From an uncultured Planctomyces sp. (lineage in GTDB: Bacteria > Planctomycetota > Planctomycetia > Planctomycetales > Planctomycetaceae): 50,847 nucleotides of DNA. The stretch covers positions 1 to 50,847 of the forward strand of contig CALGTK010000126.1 in the NCBI GenBank assembly GCA_937904325.1. Direction: 5' to 3'. Both the position numbers and the translations under genes were made by a program. How positions within the stretch are numbered: position 1 is the first letter of the stretch; the number at the start of each line of letters is the position of its first letter. The notes below the pieces were generated by a model. That model was not told the origin of the DNA. It worked only from the letters and a program-made list of their open reading frames with translations, and did no database searches. This document shows positions 21,947 through 31,239 of the stretch, one piece after another.

Positions 21947-24354
21947 GATACCTTGTTGCGTTACTCGCAGCGTTCGCCGGGACGTCATCACTCGCGGCGG
22001 ACGTTCCTGAATACGTCACTAAGTTCGCCGGCAAATACTGCGTCGAGTGCCACGGCACATCCCAGCAGAAAGGCGACTTCCGGATTGATCAGCTCTCGTG
22101 GAACCTGACCGAAACCGAGTCTCGTGATCAGTGGGATCTCCTGCGGGAATACGTTGCGGACGGCTACATGCCACCGAAAAAGGCGTCGAAGCATCCAGAG
22201 CCCGAAACCATAACAAAGTTCATCAAGCGGCTTGACCTGGACTTCGCCCACGCCGATCAAACTGCCAGGCCTGGCGGGACGCCTCTTCGCCGACTCAATC
22301 GCGTCGAATATCTAAACACTGTGCGTGACCTGTTCGGTATTCGAATGATCAGTCTTCCTCTGTCCTTTCCGGAAGACGCGACGGATTCCGAATTCGACAC
22401 GATGCCCGAGGGATTGTTCCTTTCGCCGGCTGTGCTGCAGGGCTACCACGATGTCGCAACCGACATCGCTCACCGCATGGTGCCTTTGCCAGGCCCAAAG
22501 ACGTACAAATCGAGTTACACCGTTGAGCAGATCGGCGGCGACCAGACCCGGCGGTGGTTCAGTAAGAGCAAAGACTGCCTGAAGTTCACAGGAGTAAATA
22601 ATTCGGGATGGGCCGGAGCACTTTGGGATTCGATCTTCATCGCTCCTGAATGTGGTCAGTACAAAGTCCGCCTGCTCGCCAACGCTCAGGCAGAAACCGG
22701 AGCCGACGACCAACCACTTCGATTGACATTCCACGCGTTTGACCCGACCGAAGAACAGCTACCCAAAAGGTATCTTCGCTACCGAGCAACGAAGGTGGCA
22801 CTAATCGAAGTTCCGTCGGGCGAGCCAACCTGGATTGAATGCGACGTTCCTTTGGAAGCGGGCGAAACGTTTCACGTCTATTGTGAAAACCGTTTCGGAC
22901 CTGGCATCTTTCCTGAAGAGGGTGTCAATCGAGGAGCGGTCAGCAAGGCCGTCAAAGAGGCGAAGAAACACTCGGCTCCGACGGTCGAATTACGTGGTCT
23001 GGCGATTCATGGGCCGGTTGACGTCCTGCCCCGTGTCAAAGAATTATTTGGAAAGTGGCCGCCACGGCTGGATCGAAGTGAACTCAGTCGATTGCTCATC
23101 CCTCTGGCGTCAAGAGCTTACCGGCGTCCGCTTTCCGATACTGAAAAGGAAAACCTGATTAGCTCAGTCCTCAGCCACGGTCAGCAGGTCCACAAAGCTG
23201 AATTCGCCTGGCACTACGCGCTTCGAAGAATACTCTGCTCGCCAGACTTTCTTTATCGCGAAACGGGATCGCAAGGCGCACATCTGGACGACTTCACGCT
23301 GGCGTCGCGGCTCTCATACTTTCTGTGGGGTACGATGCCGGACGAAGAGCTTTTGAACTTGGCTGCAGCCAGGAGGCTGACCAATAAAACTGTGCTGAAA
23401 GACCAGGTCCGACGCCTGCTCGACGATCCAAAGTCCTCACAGTTTATTAAACATTTCACGGGCCAGTGGCTGGGAAACCGCACGGTCGAATCAATCAATG
23501 TGTGCGACAACAGGTACGTCTGGAACGATCTGGTCCGGTACGGCTTCGTCCGCTCGACAGAGATGTTCTTTGGGGAAGTCTTGCGTCAAAACGAACCGAT
23601 TTCGACGTTTGTTGATTCTGACTTCACCTACGCCAACAGTCCGATGCAAATCGTCTGGGGCTTCAGCGGGCAACGCAGCATGGGTGCCCAGGAGGCCGAC
23701 CAGCGACAGAGTCTGGTCTGGCCCGAACCGACGCGGATAGACTTCAAAAAGTTACCACCCGACGCTCCAGCTCACGTTGCCGAACGAGGCGGCATTCTCG
23801 GTCTGCCAGCTGTCCTCACCGTGACGGGCGACGGCGTGGAGTCATCGCCGATTATGCGAGGCGTGTGGGTGCTGGAAAATCTGTTTGGGCAATCGCCACC
23901 GCCGCCACCAAAAGACGTCCCCGCTCTCGACATCGACACCAGCCAGGCGACCAATATTCGTGAAACTCTGGCAGCCCACAAGAAACTTGAAAGCTGCGCA
24001 TCATGTCATCGAGACATCGATCCACCCGGCCTCGCCCTGGAAAACTACGATGCCATCGGAGGCTGGCGGACGTCTTACGCTGGAAACAAACAACCAATCG
24101 ACGCATCGTCCGAGATGACTGACGGCACCATCCTTTCCGGCCCGCAGTCGATTAAAGATTACCTGAAGGCAAACCCAAAAACATTTACACGCTGCCTGCT
24201 GAGCAAACTTCTGGAGTACGGAGCCGGTCGTCAGCTTTCGGTCGGAGACAGACGAATAGTCGATCACATCGTCGAGGCAGCGCCCGAAAATGGCTACAGA
24301 TTCCGCGACCTGATCGAAGCCGCTGTGACCAGCGAAGTCTTTCTGATCAGATAG
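21943..24354 (+). CDS. DUF1592-type planctomycete cytochrome c, copy A
   Basis: An 803-residue exported multi-domain protein. A short signal peptide ends at SLAAD. The N-terminal cytochrome domain has heme motif CVECH (33-37). Domains in the order PSD3 (LRRLNRVEYLNTVRDLFGI), PSD5 (AYRRPLSDTEKENL), DUF1592 (LASRLSYFLWGTMPDEEL), DUF1588 (ERGGILGLPAVLTVT, GVWVLENLFG) and DUF1585 follow. A second CxxCH, CASCH (685-689), sits in the DUF1588 region before DPPGLALENYD. The start is GTG 21943, which overlaps the DUF1552 stop, with GGAG at 21932-21935. An insertion of carbohydrate-binding-like sequence (about 190-345) separates PSD3 from PSD5. Likely an electron-transfer component outside the cytoplasm; the substrate is unknown. 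Confidence 0.9.
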   Translation: MRYLVALLAAFAGTSSLAADVPEYVTKFAGKYCVECHGTSQQKGDFRIDQLSWNLTETESRDQWDLLREYVADGYMPPKKASKHPEPETITKFIKRLDLDFAHADQTARPGGTPLRRLNRVEYLNTVRDLFGIRMISLPLSFPEDATDSEFDTMPEGLFLSPAVLQGYHDVATDIAHRMVPLPGPKTYKSSYTVEQIGGDQTRRWFSKSKDCLKFTGVNNSGWAGALWDSIFIAPECGQYKVRLLANAQAETGADDQPLRLTFHAFDPTEEQLPKRYLRYRATKVALIEVPSGEPTWIECDVPLEAGETFHVYCENRFGPGIFPEEGVNRGAVSKAVKEAKKHSAPTVELRGLAIHGPVDVLPRVKELFGKWPPRLDRSELSRLLIPLASRAYRRPLSDTEKENLISSVLSHGQQVHKAEFAWHYALRRILCSPDFLYRETGSQGAHLDDFTLASRLSYFLWGTMPDEELLNLAAARRLTNKTVLKDQVRRLLDDPKSSQFIKHFTGQWLGNRTVESINVCDNRYVWNDLVRYGFVRSTEMFFGEVLRQNEPISTFVDSDFTYANSPMQIVWGFSGQRSMGAQEADQRQSLVWPEPTRIDFKKLPPDAPAHVAERGGILGLPAVLTVTGDGVESSPIMRGVWVLENLFGQSPPPPPKDVPALDIDTSQATNIRETLAAHKKLESCASCHRDIDPPGLALENYDAIGGWRTSYAGNKQPIDASSEMTDGTILSGPQSIKDYLKANPKTFTRCLLSKLLEYGAGRQLSVGDRRIVDHIVEAAPENGYRFRDLIEAAVTSEVFLIR

Positions 24355-24438
24355 CACTCTTCAAAGTCTGAATGCGCATTCGTTAGTCAGGCGATGCTTG
24401 GCATCGTGTTCGGTGATTCGCGACAGAAATGGAAAGAG

Positions 24439-27003
24439 ATGACTCGGAAGTCGATCACAATTCACTTTCTCTCTTTGGTCACGGTCGCATTCTGCCGCGT
24501 TCGACCGGCTGTGGATGCCGCCGAACAGTCCGCCCCTTCCGCCGTCAAATTCACGAGCGAATACTGCTCCGAGTGTCACTCCGGTAGCGATTCCGAAGGA
24601 AACCTCGACTTCGATCAGCTACCGACGAATCTGGAGTCCGCCGCGAGTCGCGCGCGGTGGGTCGATATCCACGATCGAGTGCAGACACTGGAAATGCCGC
24701 CCGCTCCAAAGGAAGTCTCATCCGCGGAACGTGCGACATTCCTACAGGAACTTTCGAAGAAGCTTCACAAGGCGGACCTTGCCGAAGTCGTAAAAAAAGG
24801 CCGTGGTCCAATCCGGAGGCTGAACCGGGACGAGTATCAGCAGAACCTGCGTGATATTTTAAAACTACCAGCGCTCGACATTCGAGACATGCTGCCTGAA
24901 GACCGGGAGAGTCACCACTTCAATAAGACCACGGAAACACTCGACATCTCGAGAGTCCAACTGGTCGCGTATCTTGATGCCGCCGAAGCGGCGCTGCTTC
25001 GAGCGATGGCCAGCGGAGTTCAATCGCTGCCCAGCAAGAAATACCGAGCCGTGGGAGCAAAGCTGTTTCCATCGAAGTCAACGTTCGGCAATCGCCAGGC
25101 GATGTTTTTCGCGAAGGATTCAAAGGGAATCAGTAGCCAGCAACTCGACGAAGCACCTGATGATCCCGATGTCGAATTGGCGTTGTTTCGATCCGCACAC
25201 TGGCCCTACTACGGCTACCCTCAAGGCTTCGTCGCTCGACTCCCCGGCGAGTATCGAATTCGCTTCTCGGCACGCGCCGTCCTGCAGCAGCCTGGCTTTG
25301 AATTGAAACCGGCGAAACAACCTCTGCCGATGACATTCCGAGCTCGCAAGCCATCTGGCCCCGATGTTTCAGGGGACGTTCGAGCGACTGGTGGAATCAT
25401 CGACATTCAGCCCAAACAAAACGTCTACGAAACCACCATCCGACTCCGCGAGCGGGAAACGTTCGAGTACAGCCTGCTCGGATTGCCGGTTCCCCTGGCA
25501 AGAAACGTTAACAACGGCCCTCCGACATATCGTTACCCGCCATTCCCTGCGGGAGGACAACCCGGGGTGGCATTTAAGTGGCTGGAGATCGAAGGACCGC
25601 TCTCACCGGACAACTGGCCGCCCCCTTCACACAAAGTCTTGTTTGACGACCTTCCGCTTGCTACAGGATCTGAAGACGACGGCCTTGCCGTGAAGGTTGT
25701 CTCTCTAAATGTTCAGGAAGATGCTCGACGTTTGATGCAACGATTCATCGACGCAGCAACTCGACAGCCCGTCCCGCAAGCGGCGGTAAAAAAGTATGAA
25801 CAGTTAATACTGGATCGGCTTAAGCAGGAATCATCCTTCGCTGCAGCCATGCTGACTGGCTACAAAGCATTCTTGTGCTCCGGGCACATGCTCTACGTTC
25901 AGGATCCGAAACACGCTGATGACCACTTTGCCATCGCTTCGAGATTGTCGCACTTTCTGACCAACTCGCGGCCGGATGCAAAGCTGTTCAAGCAAGCAAA
26001 ACATCAGGAACTCCGCAGCATTGAAGTACTGAAAGCGGAAACCGACCGGCTGATCGACGGGCTGAGTTTCGAGCGATTCGTAACACAATTCACGGATTAC
26101 TGGCTGGACCTCCGGAAGATTCATCGCGACGAACCGGACATCAGACGCTTCCCTGAATATCGGTTTGACGCCTACCTTGTCGAATCGATGGAACACGAAA
26201 CTCGAGCTTTCTTCACAACGATGGTGCGGGACAATTTGCCGACCAGCACGCTGGTTGATGCAGACTTTGCCTTCGTTAACGACCGGCTCGCCAGGCACTA
26301 CGAACTTTCGGCAGTCAGCGGCTCCGCCATGCGAAGGATCGAACTCCCTGCTGGAAGCCCGTACGGCGGGCTGCTTACTCAGGCGTCGATTCTGAAAATC
26401 ACTGCGAACGGAACATCGACTTCTCCCGTCTTACGAGGAGCATGGATCATGGACCGGCTGATTGGCCAGCCGCCGCCGAAACCACCTGCCAGTGTGCCCG
26501 CTGTCGAACCAGACATTCGAGGCGCAAAGACCATCCGCGAATTGCTCGCGTTACATGCCGCCGAAGAGTCGTGTTCAGCCTGTCATGCCCGGTTTGATCC
26601 CGTCGGAGTACCCCTTGAAAACTTCGATATCTTCGGCAGATGGAGAACTCGATATCGCGGGCTCGAAAAAGGTGAGTCCATCACGGGAATCGATCGCGCA
26701 GGTCACGACTTCTCCTACGCGCTGACCAGCACCGTTGATCCCCGTGGAAAACTTCTGGACGGTCGCGAGTTTCGGGACGTTATAGAATTAAAAACCATCC
26801 TGGCAGCCAATGATCGTCAGATTGCACGAAATCTGCTGCATCAGTTCACGGTCTATTCGACCGGAACTCCCATCCGTTTTTCTGATCGAGCGGAAATCGA
26901 AGAGTTACTCGATGCCTGCAGTGACAACGGCTACCGTGTCCGCGATCTAATTCACTCACTGGTGCAAAGCAAAATTTTCCTCGGGCTGGCCGGTTGCGAA
27001 TGA
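24439..27003 (+). CDS. DUF1592-type planctomycete cytochrome c, copy B
   Basis: An 854-residue paralogue of the preceding gene. The signal peptide ends near AVDAAE, and heme motif CSECH is at 43-47. PSD3 (IRRLNRDEYQQNLRDIL), a long middle insertion, DUF1592 (IASRLSHFLTNSRPDA), DUF1588 (TQASILKITANGTSTSPVLR, AWIMDRLIGQPPPKPPA) and DUF1585 follow. The second heme motif CSACH is at 712-716, before DPVGVPLENFDIFGRWR. The start is placed at the ATG 24439; an ATG at 24394 in the same frame is possible and would add 15 residues. It lies 84 bp after copy A and only 4 bp before the second DUF1552 gene, so it belongs to one operon with both. Sequence divergence from copy A suggests old duplication and different substrates. 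Confidence 0.88.
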   Translation: MTRKSITIHFLSLVTVAFCRVRPAVDAAEQSAPSAVKFTSEYCSECHSGSDSEGNLDFDQLPTNLESAASRARWVDIHDRVQTLEMPPAPKEVSSAERATFLQELSKKLHKADLAEVVKKGRGPIRRLNRDEYQQNLRDILKLPALDIRDMLPEDRESHHFNKTTETLDISRVQLVAYLDAAEAALLRAMASGVQSLPSKKYRAVGAKLFPSKSTFGNRQAMFFAKDSKGISSQQLDEAPDDPDVELALFRSAHWPYYGYPQGFVARLPGEYRIRFSARAVLQQPGFELKPAKQPLPMTFRARKPSGPDVSGDVRATGGIIDIQPKQNVYETTIRLRERETFEYSLLGLPVPLARNVNNGPPTYRYPPFPAGGQPGVAFKWLEIEGPLSPDNWPPPSHKVLFDDLPLATGSEDDGLAVKVVSLNVQEDARRLMQRFIDAATRQPVPQAAVKKYEQLILDRLKQESSFAAAMLTGYKAFLCSGHMLYVQDPKHADDHFAIASRLSHFLTNSRPDAKLFKQAKHQELRSIEVLKAETDRLIDGLSFERFVTQFTDYWLDLRKIHRDEPDIRRFPEYRFDAYLVESMEHETRAFFTTMVRDNLPTSTLVDADFAFVNDRLARHYELSAVSGSAMRRIELPAGSPYGGLLTQASILKITANGTSTSPVLRGAWIMDRLIGQPPPKPPASVPAVEPDIRGAKTIRELLALHAAEESCSACHARFDPVGVPLENFDIFGRWRTRYRGLEKGESITGIDRAGHDFSYALTSTVDPRGKLLDGREFRDVIELKTILAANDRQIARNLLHQFTVYSTGTPIRFSDRAEIEELLDACSDNGYRVRDLIHSLVQSKIFLGLAGCE

Positions 27004-27007
27004 ACCT

Positions 27008-28318
27008 ATGAAATATCGACACATCTATCGCCCGATGCATCGCCGAGCCTTACTCAAAAGTGCGGCCGTCGCGATGGCTCTGCCCTCGCTTGAGTGCATG
27101 TTTCCGGTCTTTGGCCAGACGGCCAGTGAGACACCACCTCACCGGATGCTGCTCATTTCGAACAACCTTGGCGTTCTTCCGAAACCGTTCTTCCCCACTC
27201 AAACCGGGCCAGGGTACGAACTCTCGCCCTACCTCACTGAGCTTGCAGATTTCAGGAACGACTTCACCGTGTTCAGCGGGTTATCTCATCCCGACGTCGA
27301 AGGTGGACACAGCACGGAAAACTGTTTTTTAACTGGCGCGCGAAGTCCGACACGCAGCGGGTTTCGCAACACAATATCACTCGACCAGTTTGCTACCGAG
27401 AAACTCGGACAGGTCACGCGATTCCCGACGCTGAACCTTGGCGTGAACATCGACAAAGCAAACCGCAGTCTGTCATGGACGCGCGACGGAGTTCTTTTGC
27501 CGGCTGAAGACCGAGCGTCGGCATTGTTCAGCAAGATGTTCATGCAGGGCGACAAGGCAACCGTCGCTCGGGAACTCCATCGCTTGACCGAGCGAGGCAG
27601 TATTCTCGACACACTGCTTGATGACACTCGTCAGTTCAGCCAGCGTCTCGGCAGCAATGACCGATCACGTCTTGATCAGTACTTCACGTCCGTCCGCGAG
27701 GTCGAACAACGATTACACACGGCACGCGAGTGGGAGCTTCGTCCAAAAACCGCCACCACAGAATCGATGCCCGACGACATCACCGACAAGAAGCTGTTCT
27801 TCCAGAAGTTTGAGCTGATGCTGTCGATGGCTCGTCTAGCGTTCGAATCGGATTCAACTCGAATCATCACGCTGATGGTCGACGCGTTTGCAACGCCTTC
27901 GTTCAAGCTTCACGAAGACCAGAATACTACCGACGGGTATCACAACCTCAGCCATCACGGACAGGCAGAAGGCAAGGTCAAGCAACTTGAAGAGGCCGAC
28001 CGACAACAGATGTCGCTCCTGCGGTCACTGCTGCAGGAACTGTCTGATAAGAGAGAAAAAGGAGACCGACTGCTCGACCGGACGATGATCCTCTTCGGCA
28101 GCAACATGGGAAACTCCAACACTCACGACAACACAAACCTGCCCGCCCTTCTGGCCGGTGGCGGTTTCAAACACGGTCAACACCTGGCCTTTAACCGCGA
28201 AACCAACAAACCCCTCAGCAATCTCTACGTCAGCATGCTTCAACGACTCGGAATCGAATCCGACCACTTCGCCAGTAGCACAAGCACCGTGACGGACCTG
28301 GAATTGAAAAACGCGTAA
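27008..28318 (+). CDS. DUF1552 (HXXSHH) protein with Tat-like signal, copy B
   Basis: A 436-residue DUF1552 protein. The N-terminus has HRRALLKSAAVAMALP, a likely Tat signal. The family motif appears as HNLSHH at 312-317, and the C-terminus has MILFGSNMGNSNTHD and LLAGGGFKHGQH. The ATG at 27008 is 4 nt after the stop of copy B of DUF1592, so the two are almost certainly translated from one message. It ends the mirror-image DUF1552-DUF1592-DUF1592-DUF1552 block. Convergent with plsC; about 85 bp lie between their stops. Function is unknown, as for copy A. Confidence 0.9.
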   Translation: MKYRHIYRPMHRRALLKSAAVAMALPSLECMFPVFGQTASETPPHRMLLISNNLGVLPKPFFPTQTGPGYELSPYLTELADFRNDFTVFSGLSHPDVEGGHSTENCFLTGARSPTRSGFRNTISLDQFATEKLGQVTRFPTLNLGVNIDKANRSLSWTRDGVLLPAEDRASALFSKMFMQGDKATVARELHRLTERGSILDTLLDDTRQFSQRLGSNDRSRLDQYFTSVREVEQRLHTAREWELRPKTATTESMPDDITDKKLFFQKFELMLSMARLAFESDSTRIITLMVDAFATPSFKLHEDQNTTDGYHNLSHHGQAEGKVKQLEEADRQQMSLLRSLLQELSDKREKGDRLLDRTMILFGSNMGNSNTHDNTNLPALLAGGGFKHGQHLAFNRETNKPLSNLYVSMLQRLGIESDHFASSTSTVTDLELKNA

Positions 28319-28403
28319 ACGCTTCCGATACAAATTCGGTGATGGCCGGCTGGCAAAAAGCAATACACCACCCACCCCGCCCCAGACTAGCTTGTCCAAC
28401 CTG

Positions 28404-29057
28404 TCACAGGTCTTGATCGTCTTCGTGGCGGGTGAGACAGTGTGTAAATAGCTCTTTGAAATTTCCGGTGAGCTGTTTGACGAACTCGTTCGTCCGACCG
28501 TCGATCTGCATCGGATTGCCAATCACGACGTCGCAGTTAAAGGGAACAAGCAGAGCTTCGCCACGCGGCAGGGCTCGCCCGAGCCCGTGCATGACGACCG
28601 GAATCACTGGCGTCTGTTCGCGGTCATCCAGTAGATGGCAGATTCCCTTGCGGACCCGGCTCATGTGCTCGGGGTCACCTCGCGTGCCCTCTGGAAACAG
28701 AATCAGAATTTCGTTTCGATCGAGAGCCTGGCGGCAGGTTTCAAACAGAACTTCAGTGTCAGTCCCACCGGTGCGGTCGAGTGGTATGATGCCGATAATG
28801 CTCTGCGAGAACCACTCGCGAAAGCGATTCGACAGAAAGTAGTCAGCGGCTGCGACGGGTCTGACTCGGTCTAGTACCGCAAGCGGAAAGAGACTCATCA
28901 GAACCAGTGTGTCCAGGTGGCTGTTATGATTGGCCGCAATGACAGACGGGCCGGATGTGGGCAGACCATTCCGGTTGACGATGTTCAGCCCAAGCCCGAT
29001 CAGAACGAAAGGTCTGACGATCAGTGCGAAGAACAGTACTTTAAGAGTTCGATTCAT
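28404..29057 (-). CDS. plsC: 1-acyl-sn-glycerol-3-phosphate acyltransferase (PlsC family)
   Basis: Membrane enzyme that adds a fatty acyl chain to lysophosphatidic acid in phospholipid synthesis; 217 residues, normal length. An N-terminal hydrophobic anchor is followed by catalytic motif NHNSHLD (His44, Asp49) and the substrate motif FPEGTR at 121-126. A PlsC-like C-terminal strand follows (VIPVVMHGLGRALPRG). The ATG at 29057 begins 3 nt after the stop of the broken cdsA, in an operon of lipid genes whose other three members are damaged. This one is intact, so it may still be expressed, perhaps from an internal promoter, or the lesions upstream may be sequence errors. Confidence 0.93.
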   Translation of the reverse strand: MNRTLKVLFFALIVRPFVLIGLGLNIVNRNGLPTSGPSVIAANHNSHLDTLVLMSLFPLAVLDRVRPVAAADYFLSNRFREWFSQSIIGIIPLDRTGGTDTEVLFETCRQALDRNEILILFPEGTRGDPEHMSRVRKGICHLLDDREQTPVIPVVMHGLGRALPRGEALLVPFNCDVVIGNPMQIDGRTNEFVKQLTGNFKELFTHCLTRHEDDQDL

Positions 29058-29060
29058 CGG

Positions 29061-29993
29061 TCAATAGCAGAGGAAGCAGGTGTAGTGAAAGAACAGCGGT
29101 GCGGTGTAGAGCAGGCTGTCCATTCGGTCGAGGACACCGCCATGTCCGGGAATGAGCTGGCTGGAGTCTTTGATTCGCAGATCGCGTTTGACCGATGAAA
29201 TGACAACGTCGCCGATAAATCCACCGCCCGCGATAATGACCCCGGCAATCAGACCTTGCTTCATGCTCAGGGGCGTCAATAGCGGTGCCAGCCAACCGGC
29301 ACAGACGGTTGTCGTCACAAAGCCTCCAATGAACCCTTCCCACGTCTTGTTGGGACTGACTCGGGGAATGATCTTGTGTCGGCCAAGCATCCTGCCCCAG
29401 ATCTACTGGCAGATATCGTTGAACTGAGTGCTAAACAGCAGGAAGAGCACCAGTCCGATACTGCCAGCGTCGGCATTGAGAGGCTCAAGCGTCAGCAGAT
29501 AAGCGACGTGACTGAGGCAGAAAACGGTGAGCATCACAGCCCAGTGAAGCAGCGCTACGGATTTGATGAAGCCGACGGTTTCGTCGATGAGAACCGTCCG
29601 CATCGGCAGGAAGAGAAAAAGGTAAACGGGGACGAAACCAATGAACATGCCATACCAGCCAATATAGACCCAGTAATACTGCATGGGGATGGCCAGGTAC
29701 GCGCAGAAAATCACTCGCCGGTCGGCATGGCGAGTCGGCACGATCGAGAGAAATTCCTTGAGTGCCATAAAGCTGAGAAAACCGAAAAATGTGATCGCGA
29801 CTCCCCGACTGACGGTGAGAACGACGAATATCGAGCCGACGATCCACCACCAGGATTGCACCCGCTGCCGCAACTCTGTGTAGTCTTTGTCGGAATTTCT
29901 GGCAGCGAGAATCAACCGGCTGGCCGTCGCCAGGACCAGCAGCCCGAAAACGGCCACCATTGCGGTCAGTGAACTTGAAGGAATTTCAGGCAT
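29061..29993 (-). pseudogene. cdsA: Phosphatidate cytidylyltransferase CdsA interrupted by an in-frame TAG
   Basis: CdsA makes CDP-diacylglycerol from CTP and phosphatidate in the membrane. From ATG 29993 the frame runs 310 codons to the TGA at 29061, but codon 197 is TAG (29403-29405), in the segment FNDICQ-stop-IWG, where homologues have Tyr (TAT or TAC). Both halves are in the same frame. Several hydrophobic segments precede the stop, and after it the signature is complete: SPNKTWEGFIGG and KRDLRIKDSSQ through PGHGGVLDRMD, the full CDP-diacylglycerol synthase pattern. So the damage looks recent, or is a sequencing error. The start overlaps the end of the upstream CDP-alcohol transferase by 8 bp, and the stop is 3 nt from plsC, consistent with an operon. 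Readthrough of the TAG is possible but unsupported. Confidence 0.85.
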
Positions 29994-30665
29994 CCGTACC
30001 GGCCTCTTCGTCAACTCCAGTTTCCAGAGCAACGTAAGCGGACCGAGCGCGACGCCCGATCGTCACCACGCAGCCCGCCGCGATCACGCCGAGCGTTATC
30101 AGAATGGCCCACCCGTGATCCCAGAAGAAATGCTCCACCGCTGTGACCAGGCAGGCAATCGTCATCAGCGCCATACGATGTTGCTTGGCCATCGGCCCGC
30201 AAAAATTGGCAGGTGCCCCACGGCTGCACCAAGCGTTCGAACATAGGCAGTCATTACGGCCCCCAGTCCCGCAGCCCAACCAAGTAACTCAGCCCATGGC
30301 ACAACAGTTGTGGCGAATCACGCCGCGACCAGAATGAGCGGATCGACGACGCGGTCGGGGATGTCGTTAAACAGTTCGCCCGACGGAGTGCTCTTGCCTC
30401 CTTCGACGGCGACCATCCCATCAAAAAGATTGCACAGCAGGCGACACTGAATAAAAACGGCCGCCAGGATCGGCAGTCCCCAGGTCACTGGTCCTTGAGC
30501 CTGCGGAATCGCCACCAGGCACGCCGCCGCCCACATGGCAAACAGGACGCTGCACAGTGAGATCTGATTGGGAGTCACGTTTTTCTGACTGAGCCACCTC
30601 GCAAAACGCTGAGACAGTTTCGCGTCGCGAACTTTCAAAGGCCGCCGGTTTTCAATTTCGCTCAA
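29986..30665 (-). pseudogene. CDP-alcohol phosphatidyltransferase with in-frame TGA and a frameshift
   Basis: Membrane enzyme of the PgsA/Pss family that joins a CDP-lipid to an alcohol. From TTG 30665 the first 115 codons include the catalytic region LFDGMVAVEGG followed by GELFNDIPDRVVD. Compared with the canonical D-x2-DG-x2-AR-x8-G-x3-D-x3-D pattern, the first and third acidic positions are Asn (79 and 100). TGA at 30318-30320 replaces an expected Gly codon in LVAA-stop-FATTVVPWAELLG. A second lesion near 30214-30219, a one-base loss in a GC run, shifts the frame before APANFCGPMAKQHRMAL and the last transmembrane helices. The TTG overlaps the stop of the upstream gene (TTGA), and its end overlaps cdsA. 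Homologous sequence continues across both lesions, so the gene was whole recently. Confidence 0.8.
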
Positions 30666-31087
30666 GATGATTTCTCTGCCAGGTCGTTCAAGGGGGTCTC
30701 ATGTCGCTCGCCTTCCCGCCTCAGTTTGGCAGCCGTGTAAACATTGAAGGCGAAAGCGACCGAGAGAGCCGGTGCAATGGTTTGAGCAATGTTCGGTGTC
30801 CTCACCAGGGCATGCACCGTGTGCCGGTCACGGCCACCGCCGCAATCGCTGGCAGCACGATTCGGGCTGGATTGGCGGGCAGTCGGTGATAGACCCAGGT
30901 GACGGCCCGAACCATGAGCAGAGTGATCACAAAACTGCCGATGCCCTGCGTCAGGCCAGATGTCACCGGGGAAGTGGGACCCGTTTCGTCTGCCCCTGGG
31001 TGGTTGATGTAGTAGGCCCATCCACCCCACAAGGCAAATGCCATCCCCGCTGAAGCCAGATTAAATTGTCGACTGGTCTTCGCTCAC
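30662..31087 (-). pseudogene. Small membrane protein broken by two frameshifts
   Basis: An unrecognised membrane protein of about 140 residues, reconstructed from three pieces. From GTG 31087 the start reads VSEDQSTI, then the frame shifts near 31061-31067 (a TTT run). The next piece is MAFALWGGWAYYIN followed by two hydrophobic segments (SFVITLLMVRAVTWVYHRLP, LPAIAAVAVTGT). A second shift near 30811-30828 joins ALVRTPNIAQTIAPALSVAF and AFNVYTAAKLRREGE. Continuity of hydrophobic segments and termination overlapping the CDP-alcohol transferase start support one original gene. It would be the first gene of the lipid operon. The function is unknown. Confidence 0.65.
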
Positions 31088-31239
31088 ATTTTGTCAGTCT
31101 CGAAAACGTCAGACCATCCCAACTCAATCAACCTTGAACACTCCAACACAGAACGAATCCGGTCGAGGATTCTATCCCCAGGTGCACGCCGACGACGAGC
31201 CTGACGACCAGGACTGACCGAAACCAAATCCACCGCTCG

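Noticed and set aside
29403-29405. Programmed readthrough or recoding of the cdsA TAG
   Set aside because: No readthrough signal or downstream structure is evident; nearby genes are also broken, so decay or error is simpler.
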